This document shows, in pieces, positions 33,599-53,102 of a stretch of 64,000 bases of DNA. The DNA comes from Batrachochytrium dendrobatidis JAM81 (taxonomy: Eukaryota; Chytridiomycota; Chytridiomycetes; Rhizophydiales). The position numbers and the translations under genes are program-made. Every line of letters starts with the position of its first letter. Position 1 is the stretch's first letter. Under the pieces are notes generated by a model. That model had not been told where the DNA came from, ran no database searches, and saw only the letters and a program-made list of their open reading frames with translations. The stretch is from contig NW_006281107.1 in the NCBI RefSeq assembly GCF_000203795.2, positions 940,965-1,004,964 of the forward strand, given 5' to 3'.

Positions 33599-34033
33599 AA
33601 GAGCCAATTATCGCTCAATTCAATGAACAATATTGACTTTTTTAAAGCCTATGAGTTGATACTCTTGTAAACTGAACAAGTGTTTGATGACAGCTTTAGT
33701 CCATGCCACACCTGTTTAATCTCCAATTTTCCTATACAACATTGGATGATTAACATGACAGTTGTATTCCAAAAACTGTACTCTTGAACTAGAGCGCGAG
33801 CGTATCTGATATTAGACTACAAGAGTTTGTTGAATGGAATTGACACTAGTTGAATCGAATATCAGGATGACAATGAATCCAGTTTGAAACTTGATGATCG
33901 TACAATGCAAGTAAAATGACAAGACAACAGTTCAAACCATAGTTTGATTTGAATGAACAGAGTGTTGGTAAGAAGAGTTGAGAGTGCCTACTAGAGTTGA
34001 ATTGGAATAGTCAAGCATTGTGTATTTCAAAAG
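33599..34033 (-). repeat. Right arm of the 436-bp inverted repeat
   Basis: This is the reverse-complement partner of 30668-31103. It lies between the SUMO start (33511) and the start of the unknown 1060-aa gene (34201), so it occupies most of their shared upstream region. Unlike the left arm it is not clearly bracketed by the ACGT-containing terminal motifs, though a weak likeness (GCATGAATACGCG) occurs at 34059-34071. Confidence 0.95.
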
Positions 34034-34200
34034 CCAGGTGAAAATCAATGCAAGAGTTGCATGAATACGCGTAGCAAAATGGTTGTAATCGGATGTTAAT
34101 CGTCATGCTGTAGGTATTAGCATAAGATGGCAAGTATAGCTTGGTTTGCTTCAAATTCAAACAATTGAATTTTTATCAAAACAGTTGGTAATCACTCATC

Positions 34201-37200
34201 ATGGATGATGATGAATTGGAGCCTGAACATAGGTTTAATCTTCCCATCTTGCTCTCCCCTACTGTACGTAAACTGCAGCCTCAGATGCAAGTACTTACTG
34301 CAGATGCTCATAATTACACATATTTCAATGATATAAACGTACCCGACCATTCTATAAACATCCATACTATGCCATTACAACGGTCCTCTTCTTGCATTGT
34401 TCAGCCATTAATACAGCATTTGCTTCCAAATAAGCGAGTACGCCCTGTTACTGACTCTCCTATGCTGCCAGATATGAGCTTGATGTCGACTGCTACTACG
34501 CTGCATCCACTTGCTACAGGGTTTTCACATTTAATATCTGCTCTTGAAGCCAGTGCACGATTACGACAAACTCCTACTCACACTGCTGACAATTCTAATA
34601 CTGTTCGCATGTATTCGGGAATGCATTTTGATCCATCGGGTCATGATGCCGGTACTCCTCTATCCAATACGGCATTGATGGATAGAATGGATTGCACAGA
34701 TTCTGTATCTTCAGATATGGCAATGATATCAACTACTATGTCTGTGGCTTCAATTCCTACGGTTTCCTCGAGTCATAGCATCATGGCCTGTGCTTTGTCC
34801 AACCCTGATCATCACAGCCATGGAAACACTAATTTCAACATGGCTGCGTCAAATTCTGCTCCTAGACTGTTCCAGCCACAGAATCAGCTCACTGATCCTG
34901 CTGGACTTTTCCACTCAAGCCATGATCATGATGCCTCTTTAAATCCTAATCACACACATGTAAATGCATCCCATTCCTTTTTACATCACACTTTTGAATC
35001 CAGTCACAATGCTGATCTTAATAATTTTATGGATTCAAACAATGCATCTGGTTCATTGCAGCTTCTTTACGACATCACTGCACAAAAAGCAACTCATCCA
35101 ACCTCGACTCAATCTCATCTTGAATTAGGCAAACGCAAGCGTGATTCGTCTGAAAATGTACAATCTAATATGGACGGATCAGCATCCGGACTACAGGCAC
35201 ATCAGGTGGATACATCCCTTAATCGTAGTATCTTTGCACCACCTAGCAAGATGTTTCGTGCTGCAACGACTGCATTGACTTCTAGATTTGCTCAATGTCT
35301 AAATGTTGAAGAAAATACGGAAAGCGCTGATATGAATCTAGGTGATACCGAACTATCTCAGGCTACCTCGAGTAGTACGAGTAACTTGAGTAGTGATGGG
35401 AGGGCATTTGTTTGGCCCAACAAGTTTTCTTTTTTCGGCGGTCTTGGAAAACCATCCACGACTTTGGTACGGAAAACATCGTTGGCGTCCAATATTGATT
35501 CTGATTCTGGTATTTCTGTGCCTACCAATCCGGTACAACCAAGTTGTGAAAACACAGAAATAGATGTTGTTCTTGAGGGAAATGAGGATGCATCTTTGCA
35601 TGGGTCTACTCGCTCTGCAACAATCCAAGCCCATATTATTGCCTTGTCACATTCTTATGGTATACACTTGCCAGTTATGCAACGCATGTGGGAAGACAAA
35701 CGACGCGAATTGAAATCCAATCTAAGTATGCTGTGGTACGGCATATCCAATGATTCGTATGACGATGTCAAATTAATCACACAAAATGTTCTTGAAGCTG
35801 CCCATTGGCTATCCAATCGGGATTTGAGTTTATTGCGAGTAAGTGACGCTCAAGTCAACATGGATGAATTTATTACCCGGTCCAACATCTCAATTATTTT
35901 GCAATGGTTTAAAATCTAGGAACTGATTCCAATCTGGCATCTTGCTGAACACAAGCTCAATGGCATCATCAAGTATATACAAGTTGCTGAAGACATTAAA
36001 TTCACTGTGCAACAATCTGTATCCGCCACGGCTCAATCCAATGTGTCTCAGTCCTACTCGATTTTTCATCCAACGTCCAATCTAGCGTACAATACTGAAT
36101 CGCTTATGCAATTTTTAATTAGCAAGCATGAGCTATATGGAAATATCATACGGCAAGAAGGGCTTCCTTGGAGAGTATTGGGGGTTCCGATGGAGGAACT
36201 AGATCCCTTGTTTAATGCATTTGGAAAATTGCTGCATCAGGTAGTTGGAATGCATTTGATACGTGTACATGCTGAAGTTGAAGCTTTTGAAAAAAGTAGA
36301 GCAGATAATGAGACTATGGCACTGGCAGACGAAAATGTAAGACCACTCATGCAGTCGTGTTAATGTCTAGTATTCTAATTTTTACCTGGATTTAGGATTT
36401 AAACTTGTGTGTTTTAAACTCTGTCGATATTTTGGCAAAAGTATGCCAGCTGATTGGTTTTTGTGTACCACTTCCACCACAATTGGAAGAGTTGGCACTG
36501 CATTTGTGTACATTTTATGCATCTCAGTCTGTCAAGGAAATCTCGACATTGTGCAAGCGAGACACGGCTGATTTGGCAAGAAACAAACGCCATAGTACTG
36601 GAAATATAAACTCTTTTGACTCACAATCCATGTCAAGATCTGCTCGATCTTCAGATGCCAAAATTGCCTATTGCGTTGAAAAGATGATTCGACTCATGAC
36701 GCATATTAAAACAATTTCGGCAAATTCAGAAAATGGGATTTTACCAGGCGCGCAAGTCAGTGAGCCTTACCAGGCAAGACTGTTGGTTAAATCACCTGTA
36801 ATGGGTCAACGACATAGCGACCCCTCTTTAAAACAAACACAGGTTTCAACAAAACCGTCAAATGTGTTGGTGGATACGTGTATAAGTAGTTTATTTCAGG
36901 AATCAGCTGGATCAAATACTGCATTCTATTCACCTGACTCGACATCTCTCACTCCTTCCGAGTCGATACCTTTAACCCGAGTTCCTGCTTTAACCATGCT
37001 TACTCGACCTTGTATGGATGCACTCTTTTGTGACGACGCAGTCTCATATTCTGCGGTGTCTTTGTCTGAACCTACTACCAGCCTTTTTTCAGATCCTTTA
37101 TCCAAATCACTCGCGCAACATCAAAACAGACACTATCCTAATCAACATGGCGTTTATTCGACCACATTCACAGATACAGATTTAGATTCGCCGATACCGG

Positions 37201-37592
37201 GACATATGCGTACACCTGTATATCGTGCTTGTGTACCCCTGTCCACCTCACAGACCATTTTACCTACAGTAGAAAAGTTTTCTGCATTGTTGGTTGAGGC
37301 TGGATTAATGTTATGCGAACATGCGTCACAATCCCGAATCCTGACACCGGTTACTGATACTGCAGAATCAGGCGGTCATCTCATGACTGGGTTTGCGTGT
37401 CGATTCATCTTTGCAGTGTTTCATCTTGTAGAACAAGATCTAGATAGCGATCTATGCGATTGGATGCATGTAAGTGCTGCACTCTGTTCACAATCGGTTG
37501 GTACACATTACTTATATGTTTGTAATGATTTGATTTAGCGGCTTGTGCGACAACTTATTCCTGAAGAGAATCCTGTTTTTGGTAATGAGTAA
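34201..37592 (+). CDS. Unknown 1060-aa protein, disordered N-half, helical C-half
   Basis: I do not recognise a family. Four exons (34201-35838, 35920-36336, 36396-37469, 37539-37592) join in phase 0 throughout. Residues 1-480 are low complexity, rich in Ser, Thr, His, Asn and Met. From about residue 490 there are ordered, probably helical stretches: SHSYGIHLPVMQRMWEDKRR, NVLEAAHWLSNRDLSLLREL, IWHLAEHKLNGIIKYIQVAE, SLMQFLISKHELYGNIIRQE and DLNLCVLNSVDILAKVCQLI. A second low-complexity insert follows, then FSALLVEAGLMLCEHASQ and GFACRFIFAVFHLVEQDLDS. There are no signal peptide, membrane segment, zinc ligands or catalytic motifs that I can see. The pattern would fit a nuclear regulatory or scaffold protein, but that is a guess. 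Confidence 0.75.
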
Positions 37593-37719
37593 TACCATGT
37601 TTTTAACCCTACTATACTAATAAAACATGATGGGTAAAACAGTCGAGTTTTATTTATCGAAATGTTGCAAGACATGCCGTGTTTATGACACCATTGGATG
37701 CCAAGCCTTGACACGAGGT

Positions 37720-38693
37720 TTATTGGAGATTGGCAGGTTTGGCACGATATTTCAAAATAAAGTCTTGAATAAGCTTATTGTCCGAATCCGTTTCGGCACC
37801 AGCCATGATCAAATAATGGGCAGCATTGATCTACAACCAAACAACATTCAATTTAAATTCTCAACCCAAACACTCCACACAATACGTACATGGTCTTGCT
37901 CAATAGCGAGAAACAAAGGAGAATGACCCGCCACGTCTTCAGCATTGAGTTTTGCGCCGGATTCTACTAAAAGTTCAAGGAATCGTGTATGACCCATTGA
38001 TGCAGCTCTATGCATAGGTGACTAAGATTACAATTAGGGTTGAATTCTGTGGTGTTGTCAAGTGGATTTTGATGGGATGGAGTAGTGTACCTGTTTGATT
38101 TTGTCGAGTGCGTGAGTGTTGGCATCTGCGCCGAGTAAGATTTTACCGATTGCGAGTCTATCTCGAGATGCAGCGTAATGCAAGGGTGTGACGAGAGTGT
38201 CTGTTGGTGCGTTGACATCGGCTCCATGAGATATCAAATGTCGCACAATATCTTCCGCACCCACATTAACAGCAATGATTAAAGGTGTCCAATGAGCCTA
38301 AACACAATGCAACATTGGGTTAGTAGTGATAAAGGTCAAACATGACAGATTAACAACCTCGTCCTTGGCATTGACATTGGCTCCTTTCTGTATTCATGAC
38401 AGTACAATAAAAATGAAAAAGGTTAGAAATGAGCGACTCGAATACCATTAGAATCACTACTTGCTTCAACAAGATACTCGACAATATCTAGATGCTTGCC
38501 ACTAGCAGCCCAATGCAATGCAGCTGAATAATTCAATGTAGATTCCAATTAGCAATCGACTAGACAAGATGATTAAAACTGGATACTTACTGCGCTCATC
38601 TGAATCGACTTGATTAATCAGAGTGGGAGTTTGTTCAAGGAGATTACGGACGACTTGCAGAGAACCTTCATGGGATGATTTACACAATGACAT
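37720..38693 (-). CDS. NAS6: Gankyrin-like ankyrin-repeat proteasome chaperone (Nas6/PSMD10)
   Basis: Nas6/gankyrin binds the Rpt3 ATPase and helps assemble the 19S proteasome particle. The gene starts at ATG 38693 (MSLCKSSHEGSLQVVRNLLE) and ends at TAA 37720-37722. Ankyrin repeats appear in order over several exons: LINQVDSDER then ALHWAAS; AHWTPLIIAVNVGAEDIVRH with SHGADVNAPTD; TPLHYAASRDRLAIGKILL; SPMHRAASMGHTRFLELLVE with SGAKLNAEDVAGHSPLFLAI; and a final INAAHYLIMAGAETDSDNK. Gankyrin has the same order (TALHWACS, SPLHIAAS, TPLHYAAS, AMHRAA). Exon edges in 38350-38600 are approximate. It could be another small ankyrin protein, but the HWAAS/HYAAS/MHRAA series supports gankyrin. It converges on the preceding unknown gene (127 bp apart). 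Confidence 0.82.
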
Positions 38694-38769
38694 GTATGGA
38701 TTGCAAAAGTAGAATCGATTTTTATAATCAAAACCTCACTTTGCTAATTTGCAAGGAAATAAGTGGGTG

Positions 38770-40526
38770 ATGGCTATGGCAGTAGCGACATCTTTCCATC
38801 AATGCAGTGTTACATACAATAGGCATGCCTTGCACAAGAACCATTTTTTGTTTATATTCCGTTGTGTATCCAGTCATTCATCGCTTTTACTTTTCAACAG
38901 AGTCAATACACAGTATAATTCGTCATTTCAAGGCTTTTCAACATCTACTGGAAGCCACCAACAGGCATGGATCATGTCAGTTGGAGATCGTTGTAGAAAT
39001 CGACAGGCTCTGTCATTGGTAAAACTACTTGGTCTTGAGCCTGTTATCAAAAATATCCAACCAAGTGCATGTAGGTAGATTCTATGGGTTACGCTGGTTT
39101 TTATAGTATATTACTCCAGAGTTTTAAAAGATTCGTACACTGTTTTAATCATCCAATTGGATCGTTGTCAAATGTAGCCATTCAATGGATTTTCCCAACA
39201 CTCCAGCTCAAGTTTCTTCAAGATACGTCTACTGCACTATCTAATCCCAACCGTTTGTCAACCCTTCCCTGGTACCTTACTTCTCCAAATGGAGATACAT
39301 TAGATGGTGAAGCACCAGCAGTAGTGATTAGTTCATGTGCAGATACAATTTTGCCTGCATTGTTAGTCAAGAAACTGAGCGAGGGAAAATCAAAAGCCAT
39401 TCATCTACAAGATCCGTTGGTAGATGTGATTCACTTTGATGCTTGTCTAATTCCAAAGCATTTCTGGCCTACTATTGGTAAATGATCAGGTTGATATGTT
39501 TTAGCATGGATTGGTTTGAAAATACTGACTTGGTTTGTGGATTCTAGGTTTAACAGCAGCAGATGAGATTAAACTTGGAGTTTATAGAACTGATGGGATT
39601 TTGAATCCTATTACTCGTGAATATTTAAATACAGTATCAATTGAGCACATAAGCGAGTCGTTTCGTAATTTAGAGGCAGATCGAGTTATAGCCGTGTTGG
39701 TTTCTGGGGAGACAACCAAGTGAGTTGACATCTAGAGTATTGTGCATTCAATCCCACTCACACATTTGTTTTGCATATAGTTTATTTGCATGGTATTCTG
39801 ATCACAGCAATCGACTGATTCGACACTTTGAGCAACTACTCACTATTCACAATGTAAAAATGATGCTGTCCTTTTCTGATCGTACTCCTGAAACGGTAAG
39901 CAGCGTATTTTTACTTTATTTTTTGGTCTAGATTGTTTTAAATTTATTTTACTTGAACAGGTTCGGACTAGACTGATGACATGGCATTCCAAGTAAGCTT
40001 TTTAAGCACCGAGATTTAAAAACATCAATTTAAGCTGACTATTATCCAGATTGAAGCCAGATTTGCAAAGCCGAGTATTGTGCTTGAAGGATCAAGATTC
40101 TGACCAATACAACTCAGCACTTGCGTTATCTACGGATGTACTGGTATTTTCAGATTCACCCATGTTGACAACAGAGGCTATTTGTTCAGGGTAAGTGATG
40201 TATCTAAATGTAGATTGTCAAGATCTAACTCGACTATTTATGCTATTCATATTAGACGACGAGTATATCTTGTAGGATTTACATCGACGCTTGGAACATT
40301 ACGCGAATTCCATCAAGCTCATATCCTAGCCAAGCGAGTTCGAATTTTCAAACCTTCTCAATGGGAAGTAGAGCCAGAGGATCAAGAAGATGTGTTATGT
40401 GAAGGGGCCGAGTTTCACAATGGGTTTGGTGGTGGAGATCCAGAAAAAGATGGTGGACAATGCAACGTTCTTCCAGAAGCATATTTGAGTAAGCTAAAAG
40501 AGCTGATACTAAATAAGAATTCTTGA
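38770..40526 (+). CDS. ELM1-like protein (mitochondrial fission ELM1 / DUF1022 family)
   Basis: In plants ELM1 sits on the outer mitochondrial membrane and recruits dynamin-related proteins; bacterial relatives have unknown function. The first ~60 residues from ATG 38770 could be a targeting leader. The family hallmark follows: AWIMSVGDRCRNRQALSLVK LLGL (compare W-x-x-x-D-G-x-x-G-x-x-x-Q-x-x-x-L-A). Later come AVVISSCADTILPALLVKKL, HLQDPLVDVIHFDACLIPKH, LTAADEIKLGV, VIAVLVSGETTNLFAWYSDH, NVKMMLSFSDRTPE and VLVFSDSPMLTTEAICSGRR, then VYLVGF, as in the glycosyltransferase-B-like fold. Six or seven exons join in frame, except near 39044-39120, where either a 32-nt intron (39075-39106) or a longer one with a weak donor is needed. 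The family call is from remembered motifs. Confidence 0.78.
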
Positions 40527-40730
40527 CCCTCTCTAATCATCTCGATAGTTTCCAACAGGAATTCAGTTGCAAGGTTATGGGGTGTGGCTGAGTTTATAAA
40601 ATGTGTTTTGGGGACAAAGTCTCCCTAAAGCAAACTCGACGCGATTCGTCAATTTCCGCGTCTCAAGCTCGACATTCTTTACTGTCCAACTTTCCCCTTC
40701 AGAAAACCCTGAAATCGTCCAGATCTAAAA

Positions 40731-43134
<2,404 letters not shown>

Positions 43135-43572
43135 GCGATTATATATTCTAAATATTTTAAATTCCCTGCCGCAGTTCATTTTTCAAATAACCTTTTAAAT
43201 TCAATTTCCCAAAAAATACGGGAATCCAAATTAGCAAAACTCTTATCCTGTATTCAGTTTATCTAGGTTCAGTTTTCCCGCTCCGTTACTATTTCTCCCT
43301 ATTCATCCTTTCTTACAGCCTCAATAAATCGGTTTGATTCGAATCTAGTTTTAAATATATTCAAATCAAGTATGCTCAAGAGTCTGTCATGACAGAATTT
43401 ACAATTTGGTTTAAACATTGCATGTTTATCAAGCCAGAATATTGCATTTTACAGTCTCGACAGCACTTTAAAAACGTTTGAAGTTTTGACAATTTTCGCT
43501 CGACATCCAAACTCAAACAAGCTCAAAGCCCGACCTTTTCATTTTAGTTATTGCAACTCTATTTCATTTAAA
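43135..43572. other. Intergenic region between beta-tubulin and the GCK kinase
   Basis: This 438-bp AT-rich region contains the beta-tubulin 3' end and the kinase promoter. Short T- and A-rich runs are present. Nothing else is recognised. Confidence 0.4.
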
Positions 43573-47748
<4,176 letters not shown>

Positions 47749-47907
47749 TTGAGTTTGATGTCCAAGTGGATGTTTGTGTTTTTGGGAAATGCATAAATAA
47801 AAACAAAGTAGTTTAATTTGGATGCAAAGTATAGATTGCTTCAGTAGAATGGTAAAATAAATTCATGTTTTTAATATTGGGTTGTTTATTGGCACTAGAA
47901 TTCAACT

Positions 47908-48402
47908 TTATTCCAGACTGGCTATAGTCTTGTCAATGAGATCAGCATTTTCCTTGATCATTTTCCAGGATGCAGGAGAGAGTGCAATGCCCTTTGCACC
48001 AGGTTTTTCCTGACCATCTTTGGTGTAATCTATCCATGTCCGATAACAAACATTTAGTGTATAACCAAGAATCATTTCGAACAAGAACAATAAGGCGTGA
48101 ATTGATTCTTTATACTAGAACGAGTATGAATACGACTTACATTCACGAATACCAACCAGTACTTTGTTGTTCCACTTGCTAACGGTCAAGCGATTCTTTC
48201 CACCAATGTTTAAAAGAAGATCACCAGTAGGTTTGATGGTGATTTGGCCAGCTTCCGAGTCTGGTTTAGAAGTCTTTTGTGTTTTTGGTTTTTTAGATTG
48301 CAAATCAGAATCCTTGATAGTATCAGTAGATTGTGCATTGTTTTCCAAATCGGATTCGACAAGAGCACAAGTGTCGTTTGAAAGTTGTCTTTTTGGAGCC
48401 AT
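47908..48402 (-). CDS. SUB1: Transcriptional coactivator PC4/Sub1 (p15), ssDNA-binding
   Basis: PC4/Sub1 binds single-stranded DNA and assists RNA polymerase II initiation and genome stability. Two exons (48141-48402 and 47908-48029) join in phase 1 to 127 residues. An N-terminal Ser/Lys/Asp-rich tail (MAPKRQLSNDTCALVESDLE ... KKPKTQKTSKPD) precedes the compact PC4 domain: LLLNIGGKNRLTVSKWNNKV, LVGIREYYTKDGQEKPGAKG, IALSPASWKMIKENADLIDK. The K-x-R-L-T-V-x-x-W and REYY-x-K-D-G motifs are diagnostic. Confidence 0.95.
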
Positions 48403-48607
48403 TTGAATCAATAGTAATTGTTGATCAAGTTGAGATGAAAAATTTCAAGTTGAGTTGTGATTTAAACTTGAATGAATCTGTGAATCAAGACATGCTGTAA
48501 CAATAGTTTCGTAGAGTCATTCTAGGAATGTATAGCAATGGGATGTGACAATGGCTTGATTGTTCATGATTTTTTCCCTCGTTTTAATCAACTATTCAAC
48601 TTGCAGC

Positions 48608-49538
48608 ATGCAATCCAACACTCATTCTATAAAACCAACTACTTTCTCCAACAATCATAACCTACTAGTCGAAGCAGATGAGATTTATCCTGTTTACATA
48701 TCTCTTATTACTGACTTGTTTGAATCAATGAATGCCATTGCGTCTGCTAAGCACAAATCATTGGCAAGATCTAATATAGACTCGTCTGCTGCAGACATGG
48801 ACAAAGTATCCGCCCCATTGGCGGTACTAGAAAAGCTCAAGACATTGGATATCCACTTGCAATCTTATCGACAGAGTGGTGAGTTTTAATTTAAACCCAG
48901 CATGACTGTATGTCTCTTGCAATGGCATACTAATAGTGGTGTAATAGTCGAATCGCATCAGAACTTGGTTTTGCAGGTTCAAGCTATGAAACAAGACTTG
49001 GATAATCGAAACAAGAGTGTATTAATGAAAATGAAACGACTGCATCAAGCTCATGAAGGTCTTGATTCTGTTTTAGCCAATGCTCGCTATAAGCAAAAGT
49101 TGATGCACAAGGCCAATCAAGGTTTGTTTTTTTGCAGTTTAATTTGGACTAGATGAACACTAATGGATGAGTTGATAGGATCGATTGATTTTAATGAGTT
49201 GTTGTCGTATGCTCAACGAGTATCAAAGCATACCATGTCACCTATTAACCCCAATACGTGGGTCATTGAACCTCCAATTCCACAAGACAGTCATATGCGC
49301 ATGAGTCTTTTGTTTCGACAAGATCAATTGCTTACCGAAAAGACGGTTCAAGGTATGGCTAAATCTGTACTGTTGTCAATATTTAGAGATGAAGATCTGA
49401 TTGCAAGTGTGTTTAGATGACGCAAGCAATGCTGGAGATCATACAATGGACTTGGATTTGTTGAGCCACGATTTGCCCGAATCTAGTGATCATGATGCTA
49501 TGCATGCTGAAACACTATTGGATCTAGACTTTGAATGA
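48608..49538 (+). CDS. MED4: Mediator complex subunit 4
   Basis: Med4 belongs to the middle module of Mediator, which links regulators to RNA polymerase II. Exons 48608-48878, 48948-49121, 49179-49352 and 49417-49538 give 246 residues with consistent phases. Family features are a helical/coiled coil (VESHQNLVLQVQAMKQDLDN, MKMKRLHQAHEGLDSVL) followed by the signature DFNELLSYAQRVSKHTMSPI, then NPNTWVIEPPIPQDSHMRMS LLF. Human MED4 has YAHRISASNAVCAPLTW and later DLEMRSGLL in the same place. A short acidic tail ends the protein. An in-frame ATG about 42 bp further upstream exists, but 48608 directly follows a likely 5' UTR acceptor-like tract and gives a family-like N-terminus. Confidence 0.88.
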
Positions 49539-49640
49539 ATGTTTGTGTCAAATCTAGTGTTTTTAGAGTTGATCCAATCAACATGTCATGAAATTGCAGA
49601 CTCAATACATAAAAACAGAGTAGAGCGAGTGTAAGTTTAT

Positions 49641-50531
49641 TTAAACGTGCTTGGCAGCAGCAACGACAGCCTCGAACACTTCCAACTCGATTTTTGCAAG
49701 CACCTTGTCTTCCTCGGACCCAGATGACATACGCTTGGTAGCATCTTCGACGGCACGCTTGGCAGCCTATAATTAAACATTGGTAAAAACGAATTAGATT
49801 CAAAAAGAAGAGTATTGGAATGATTGATACTTGCGTCAATATCGAGCTCAGCGACAGAAAAAGCCTCGACAGCGTTGATATTAAGCGAAGAGTCGGGGTT
49901 AATGACGGCAAATCCACCAGAAACTAACCAATACAGCAAGATTTAGATAGAACGACCACCATTATAATGATCACATAAGAATTACCAAAGAATTTAGACG
50001 ACTTTTCAGCACCAATGACTTCGATGATGCCAGGTTTAAGCTGAGCAATAGTTGGGACATGGTTAGCGAGAATACCCATATCGCCATCTGAGGAAGACAA
50101 GTTGACCTGACGAGCCTCAAACTTTGAGAGAATAGCCTAATAATATAGTGTAGATCAACCAAGGATTTCAAAATGAATCAGCCATGGAAAGTCTCGAGAG
50201 ATTGAAAGTGACAAGAGAAATCAAGATATGTGTTTAAAGTAGATCGTTTACCTGATGAGGGGCAGTCAAGTTGACCATGAGTTTTCCTGAAGAAGAGACA
50301 GCTTCTGTAGCATAAGTACGACGAGCTACAAGGACAACAGACCAAGTGAATGCATTGGGGTTTTATAACCAGTTCCAATCAAGCACACAAGTTAGTTGAC
50401 AGTCAGACACAAGTAGCGATTGATGCTCTCAAAGATGAAGCCAATCCAGTCAAGTTGAATGAATACACCAATACATTACCAAGAGCCAAAGAGCGACGAG
50501 CACCAGTCAATGCTCTAGTGAATGCAGCCAT
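49641..50531 (-). CDS. ATP16: Mitochondrial ATP synthase F1 delta subunit
   Basis: The delta subunit sits in the central stalk of the mitochondrial F1Fo ATP synthase. Five short exons encode about 165 residues. The leader MAAFTRALTGARRSLAL ARR is a typical mitochondrial presequence (Arg, Ala, Leu, no acids), followed by TYATEAVSSSGKLMVNLTAP. The mature part carries the family pattern HQAILSKFEARQVNLSSSDG, then DMGILANHVPTIAQLKPGII, EVI, VSGGFAVINPDSSLNINAVE and a C-terminal helical hairpin ending FEAVVAAAKHV. The ANHVPT motif is diagnostic of F1 delta/epsilon beta-sandwiches. It is divergent from the beta-subunit gene, with only 106 bp between start codons. Confidence 0.94.
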
Positions 50532-50637
50532 TTCCAATAGGTAACGATAAGATGGAAAGTTGCTGACCGAGTTTTACACCCTGAAAAGAAAAGCTACTCG
50601 ACGAGCGTTTTCTTTCTTTCTTACACAACGCATTGCA
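50532..50637. promoter_or_regulatory. Compact bidirectional promoter of ATP synthase delta and beta
   Basis: Only 106 bp separate the two start codons, so core promoters and 5' UTRs of both genes must be packed or overlapping here. A pyrimidine-rich stretch (TTTTCTTTCTTTCTTACACA, 50608-50627) precedes the beta ATG. No clear TATA box is seen. Confidence 0.65.
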
Positions 50638-52869
<2,232 letters not shown>

Positions 52870-53102
52870 ACGCATTGGGTTTGGGTTTTAAACCCTGTCT
52901 TTTTTGTTTTGCCCTTCTCTACCACTCCTTTTCCCACTGTCATCTACCAAAAAGGATTTATTATGGGTGGTGTTTTGAATCTTTGGCTTTGAACTTTTCC
53001 ATTTTGCGAGGGAGAATAAAAATCCATTTATTGGTATCCTATTTTTGGTGTGTATTTCAAATCAAAGAGTAATTAAACATTGCATCCATCATCAAACACT
53101 GA

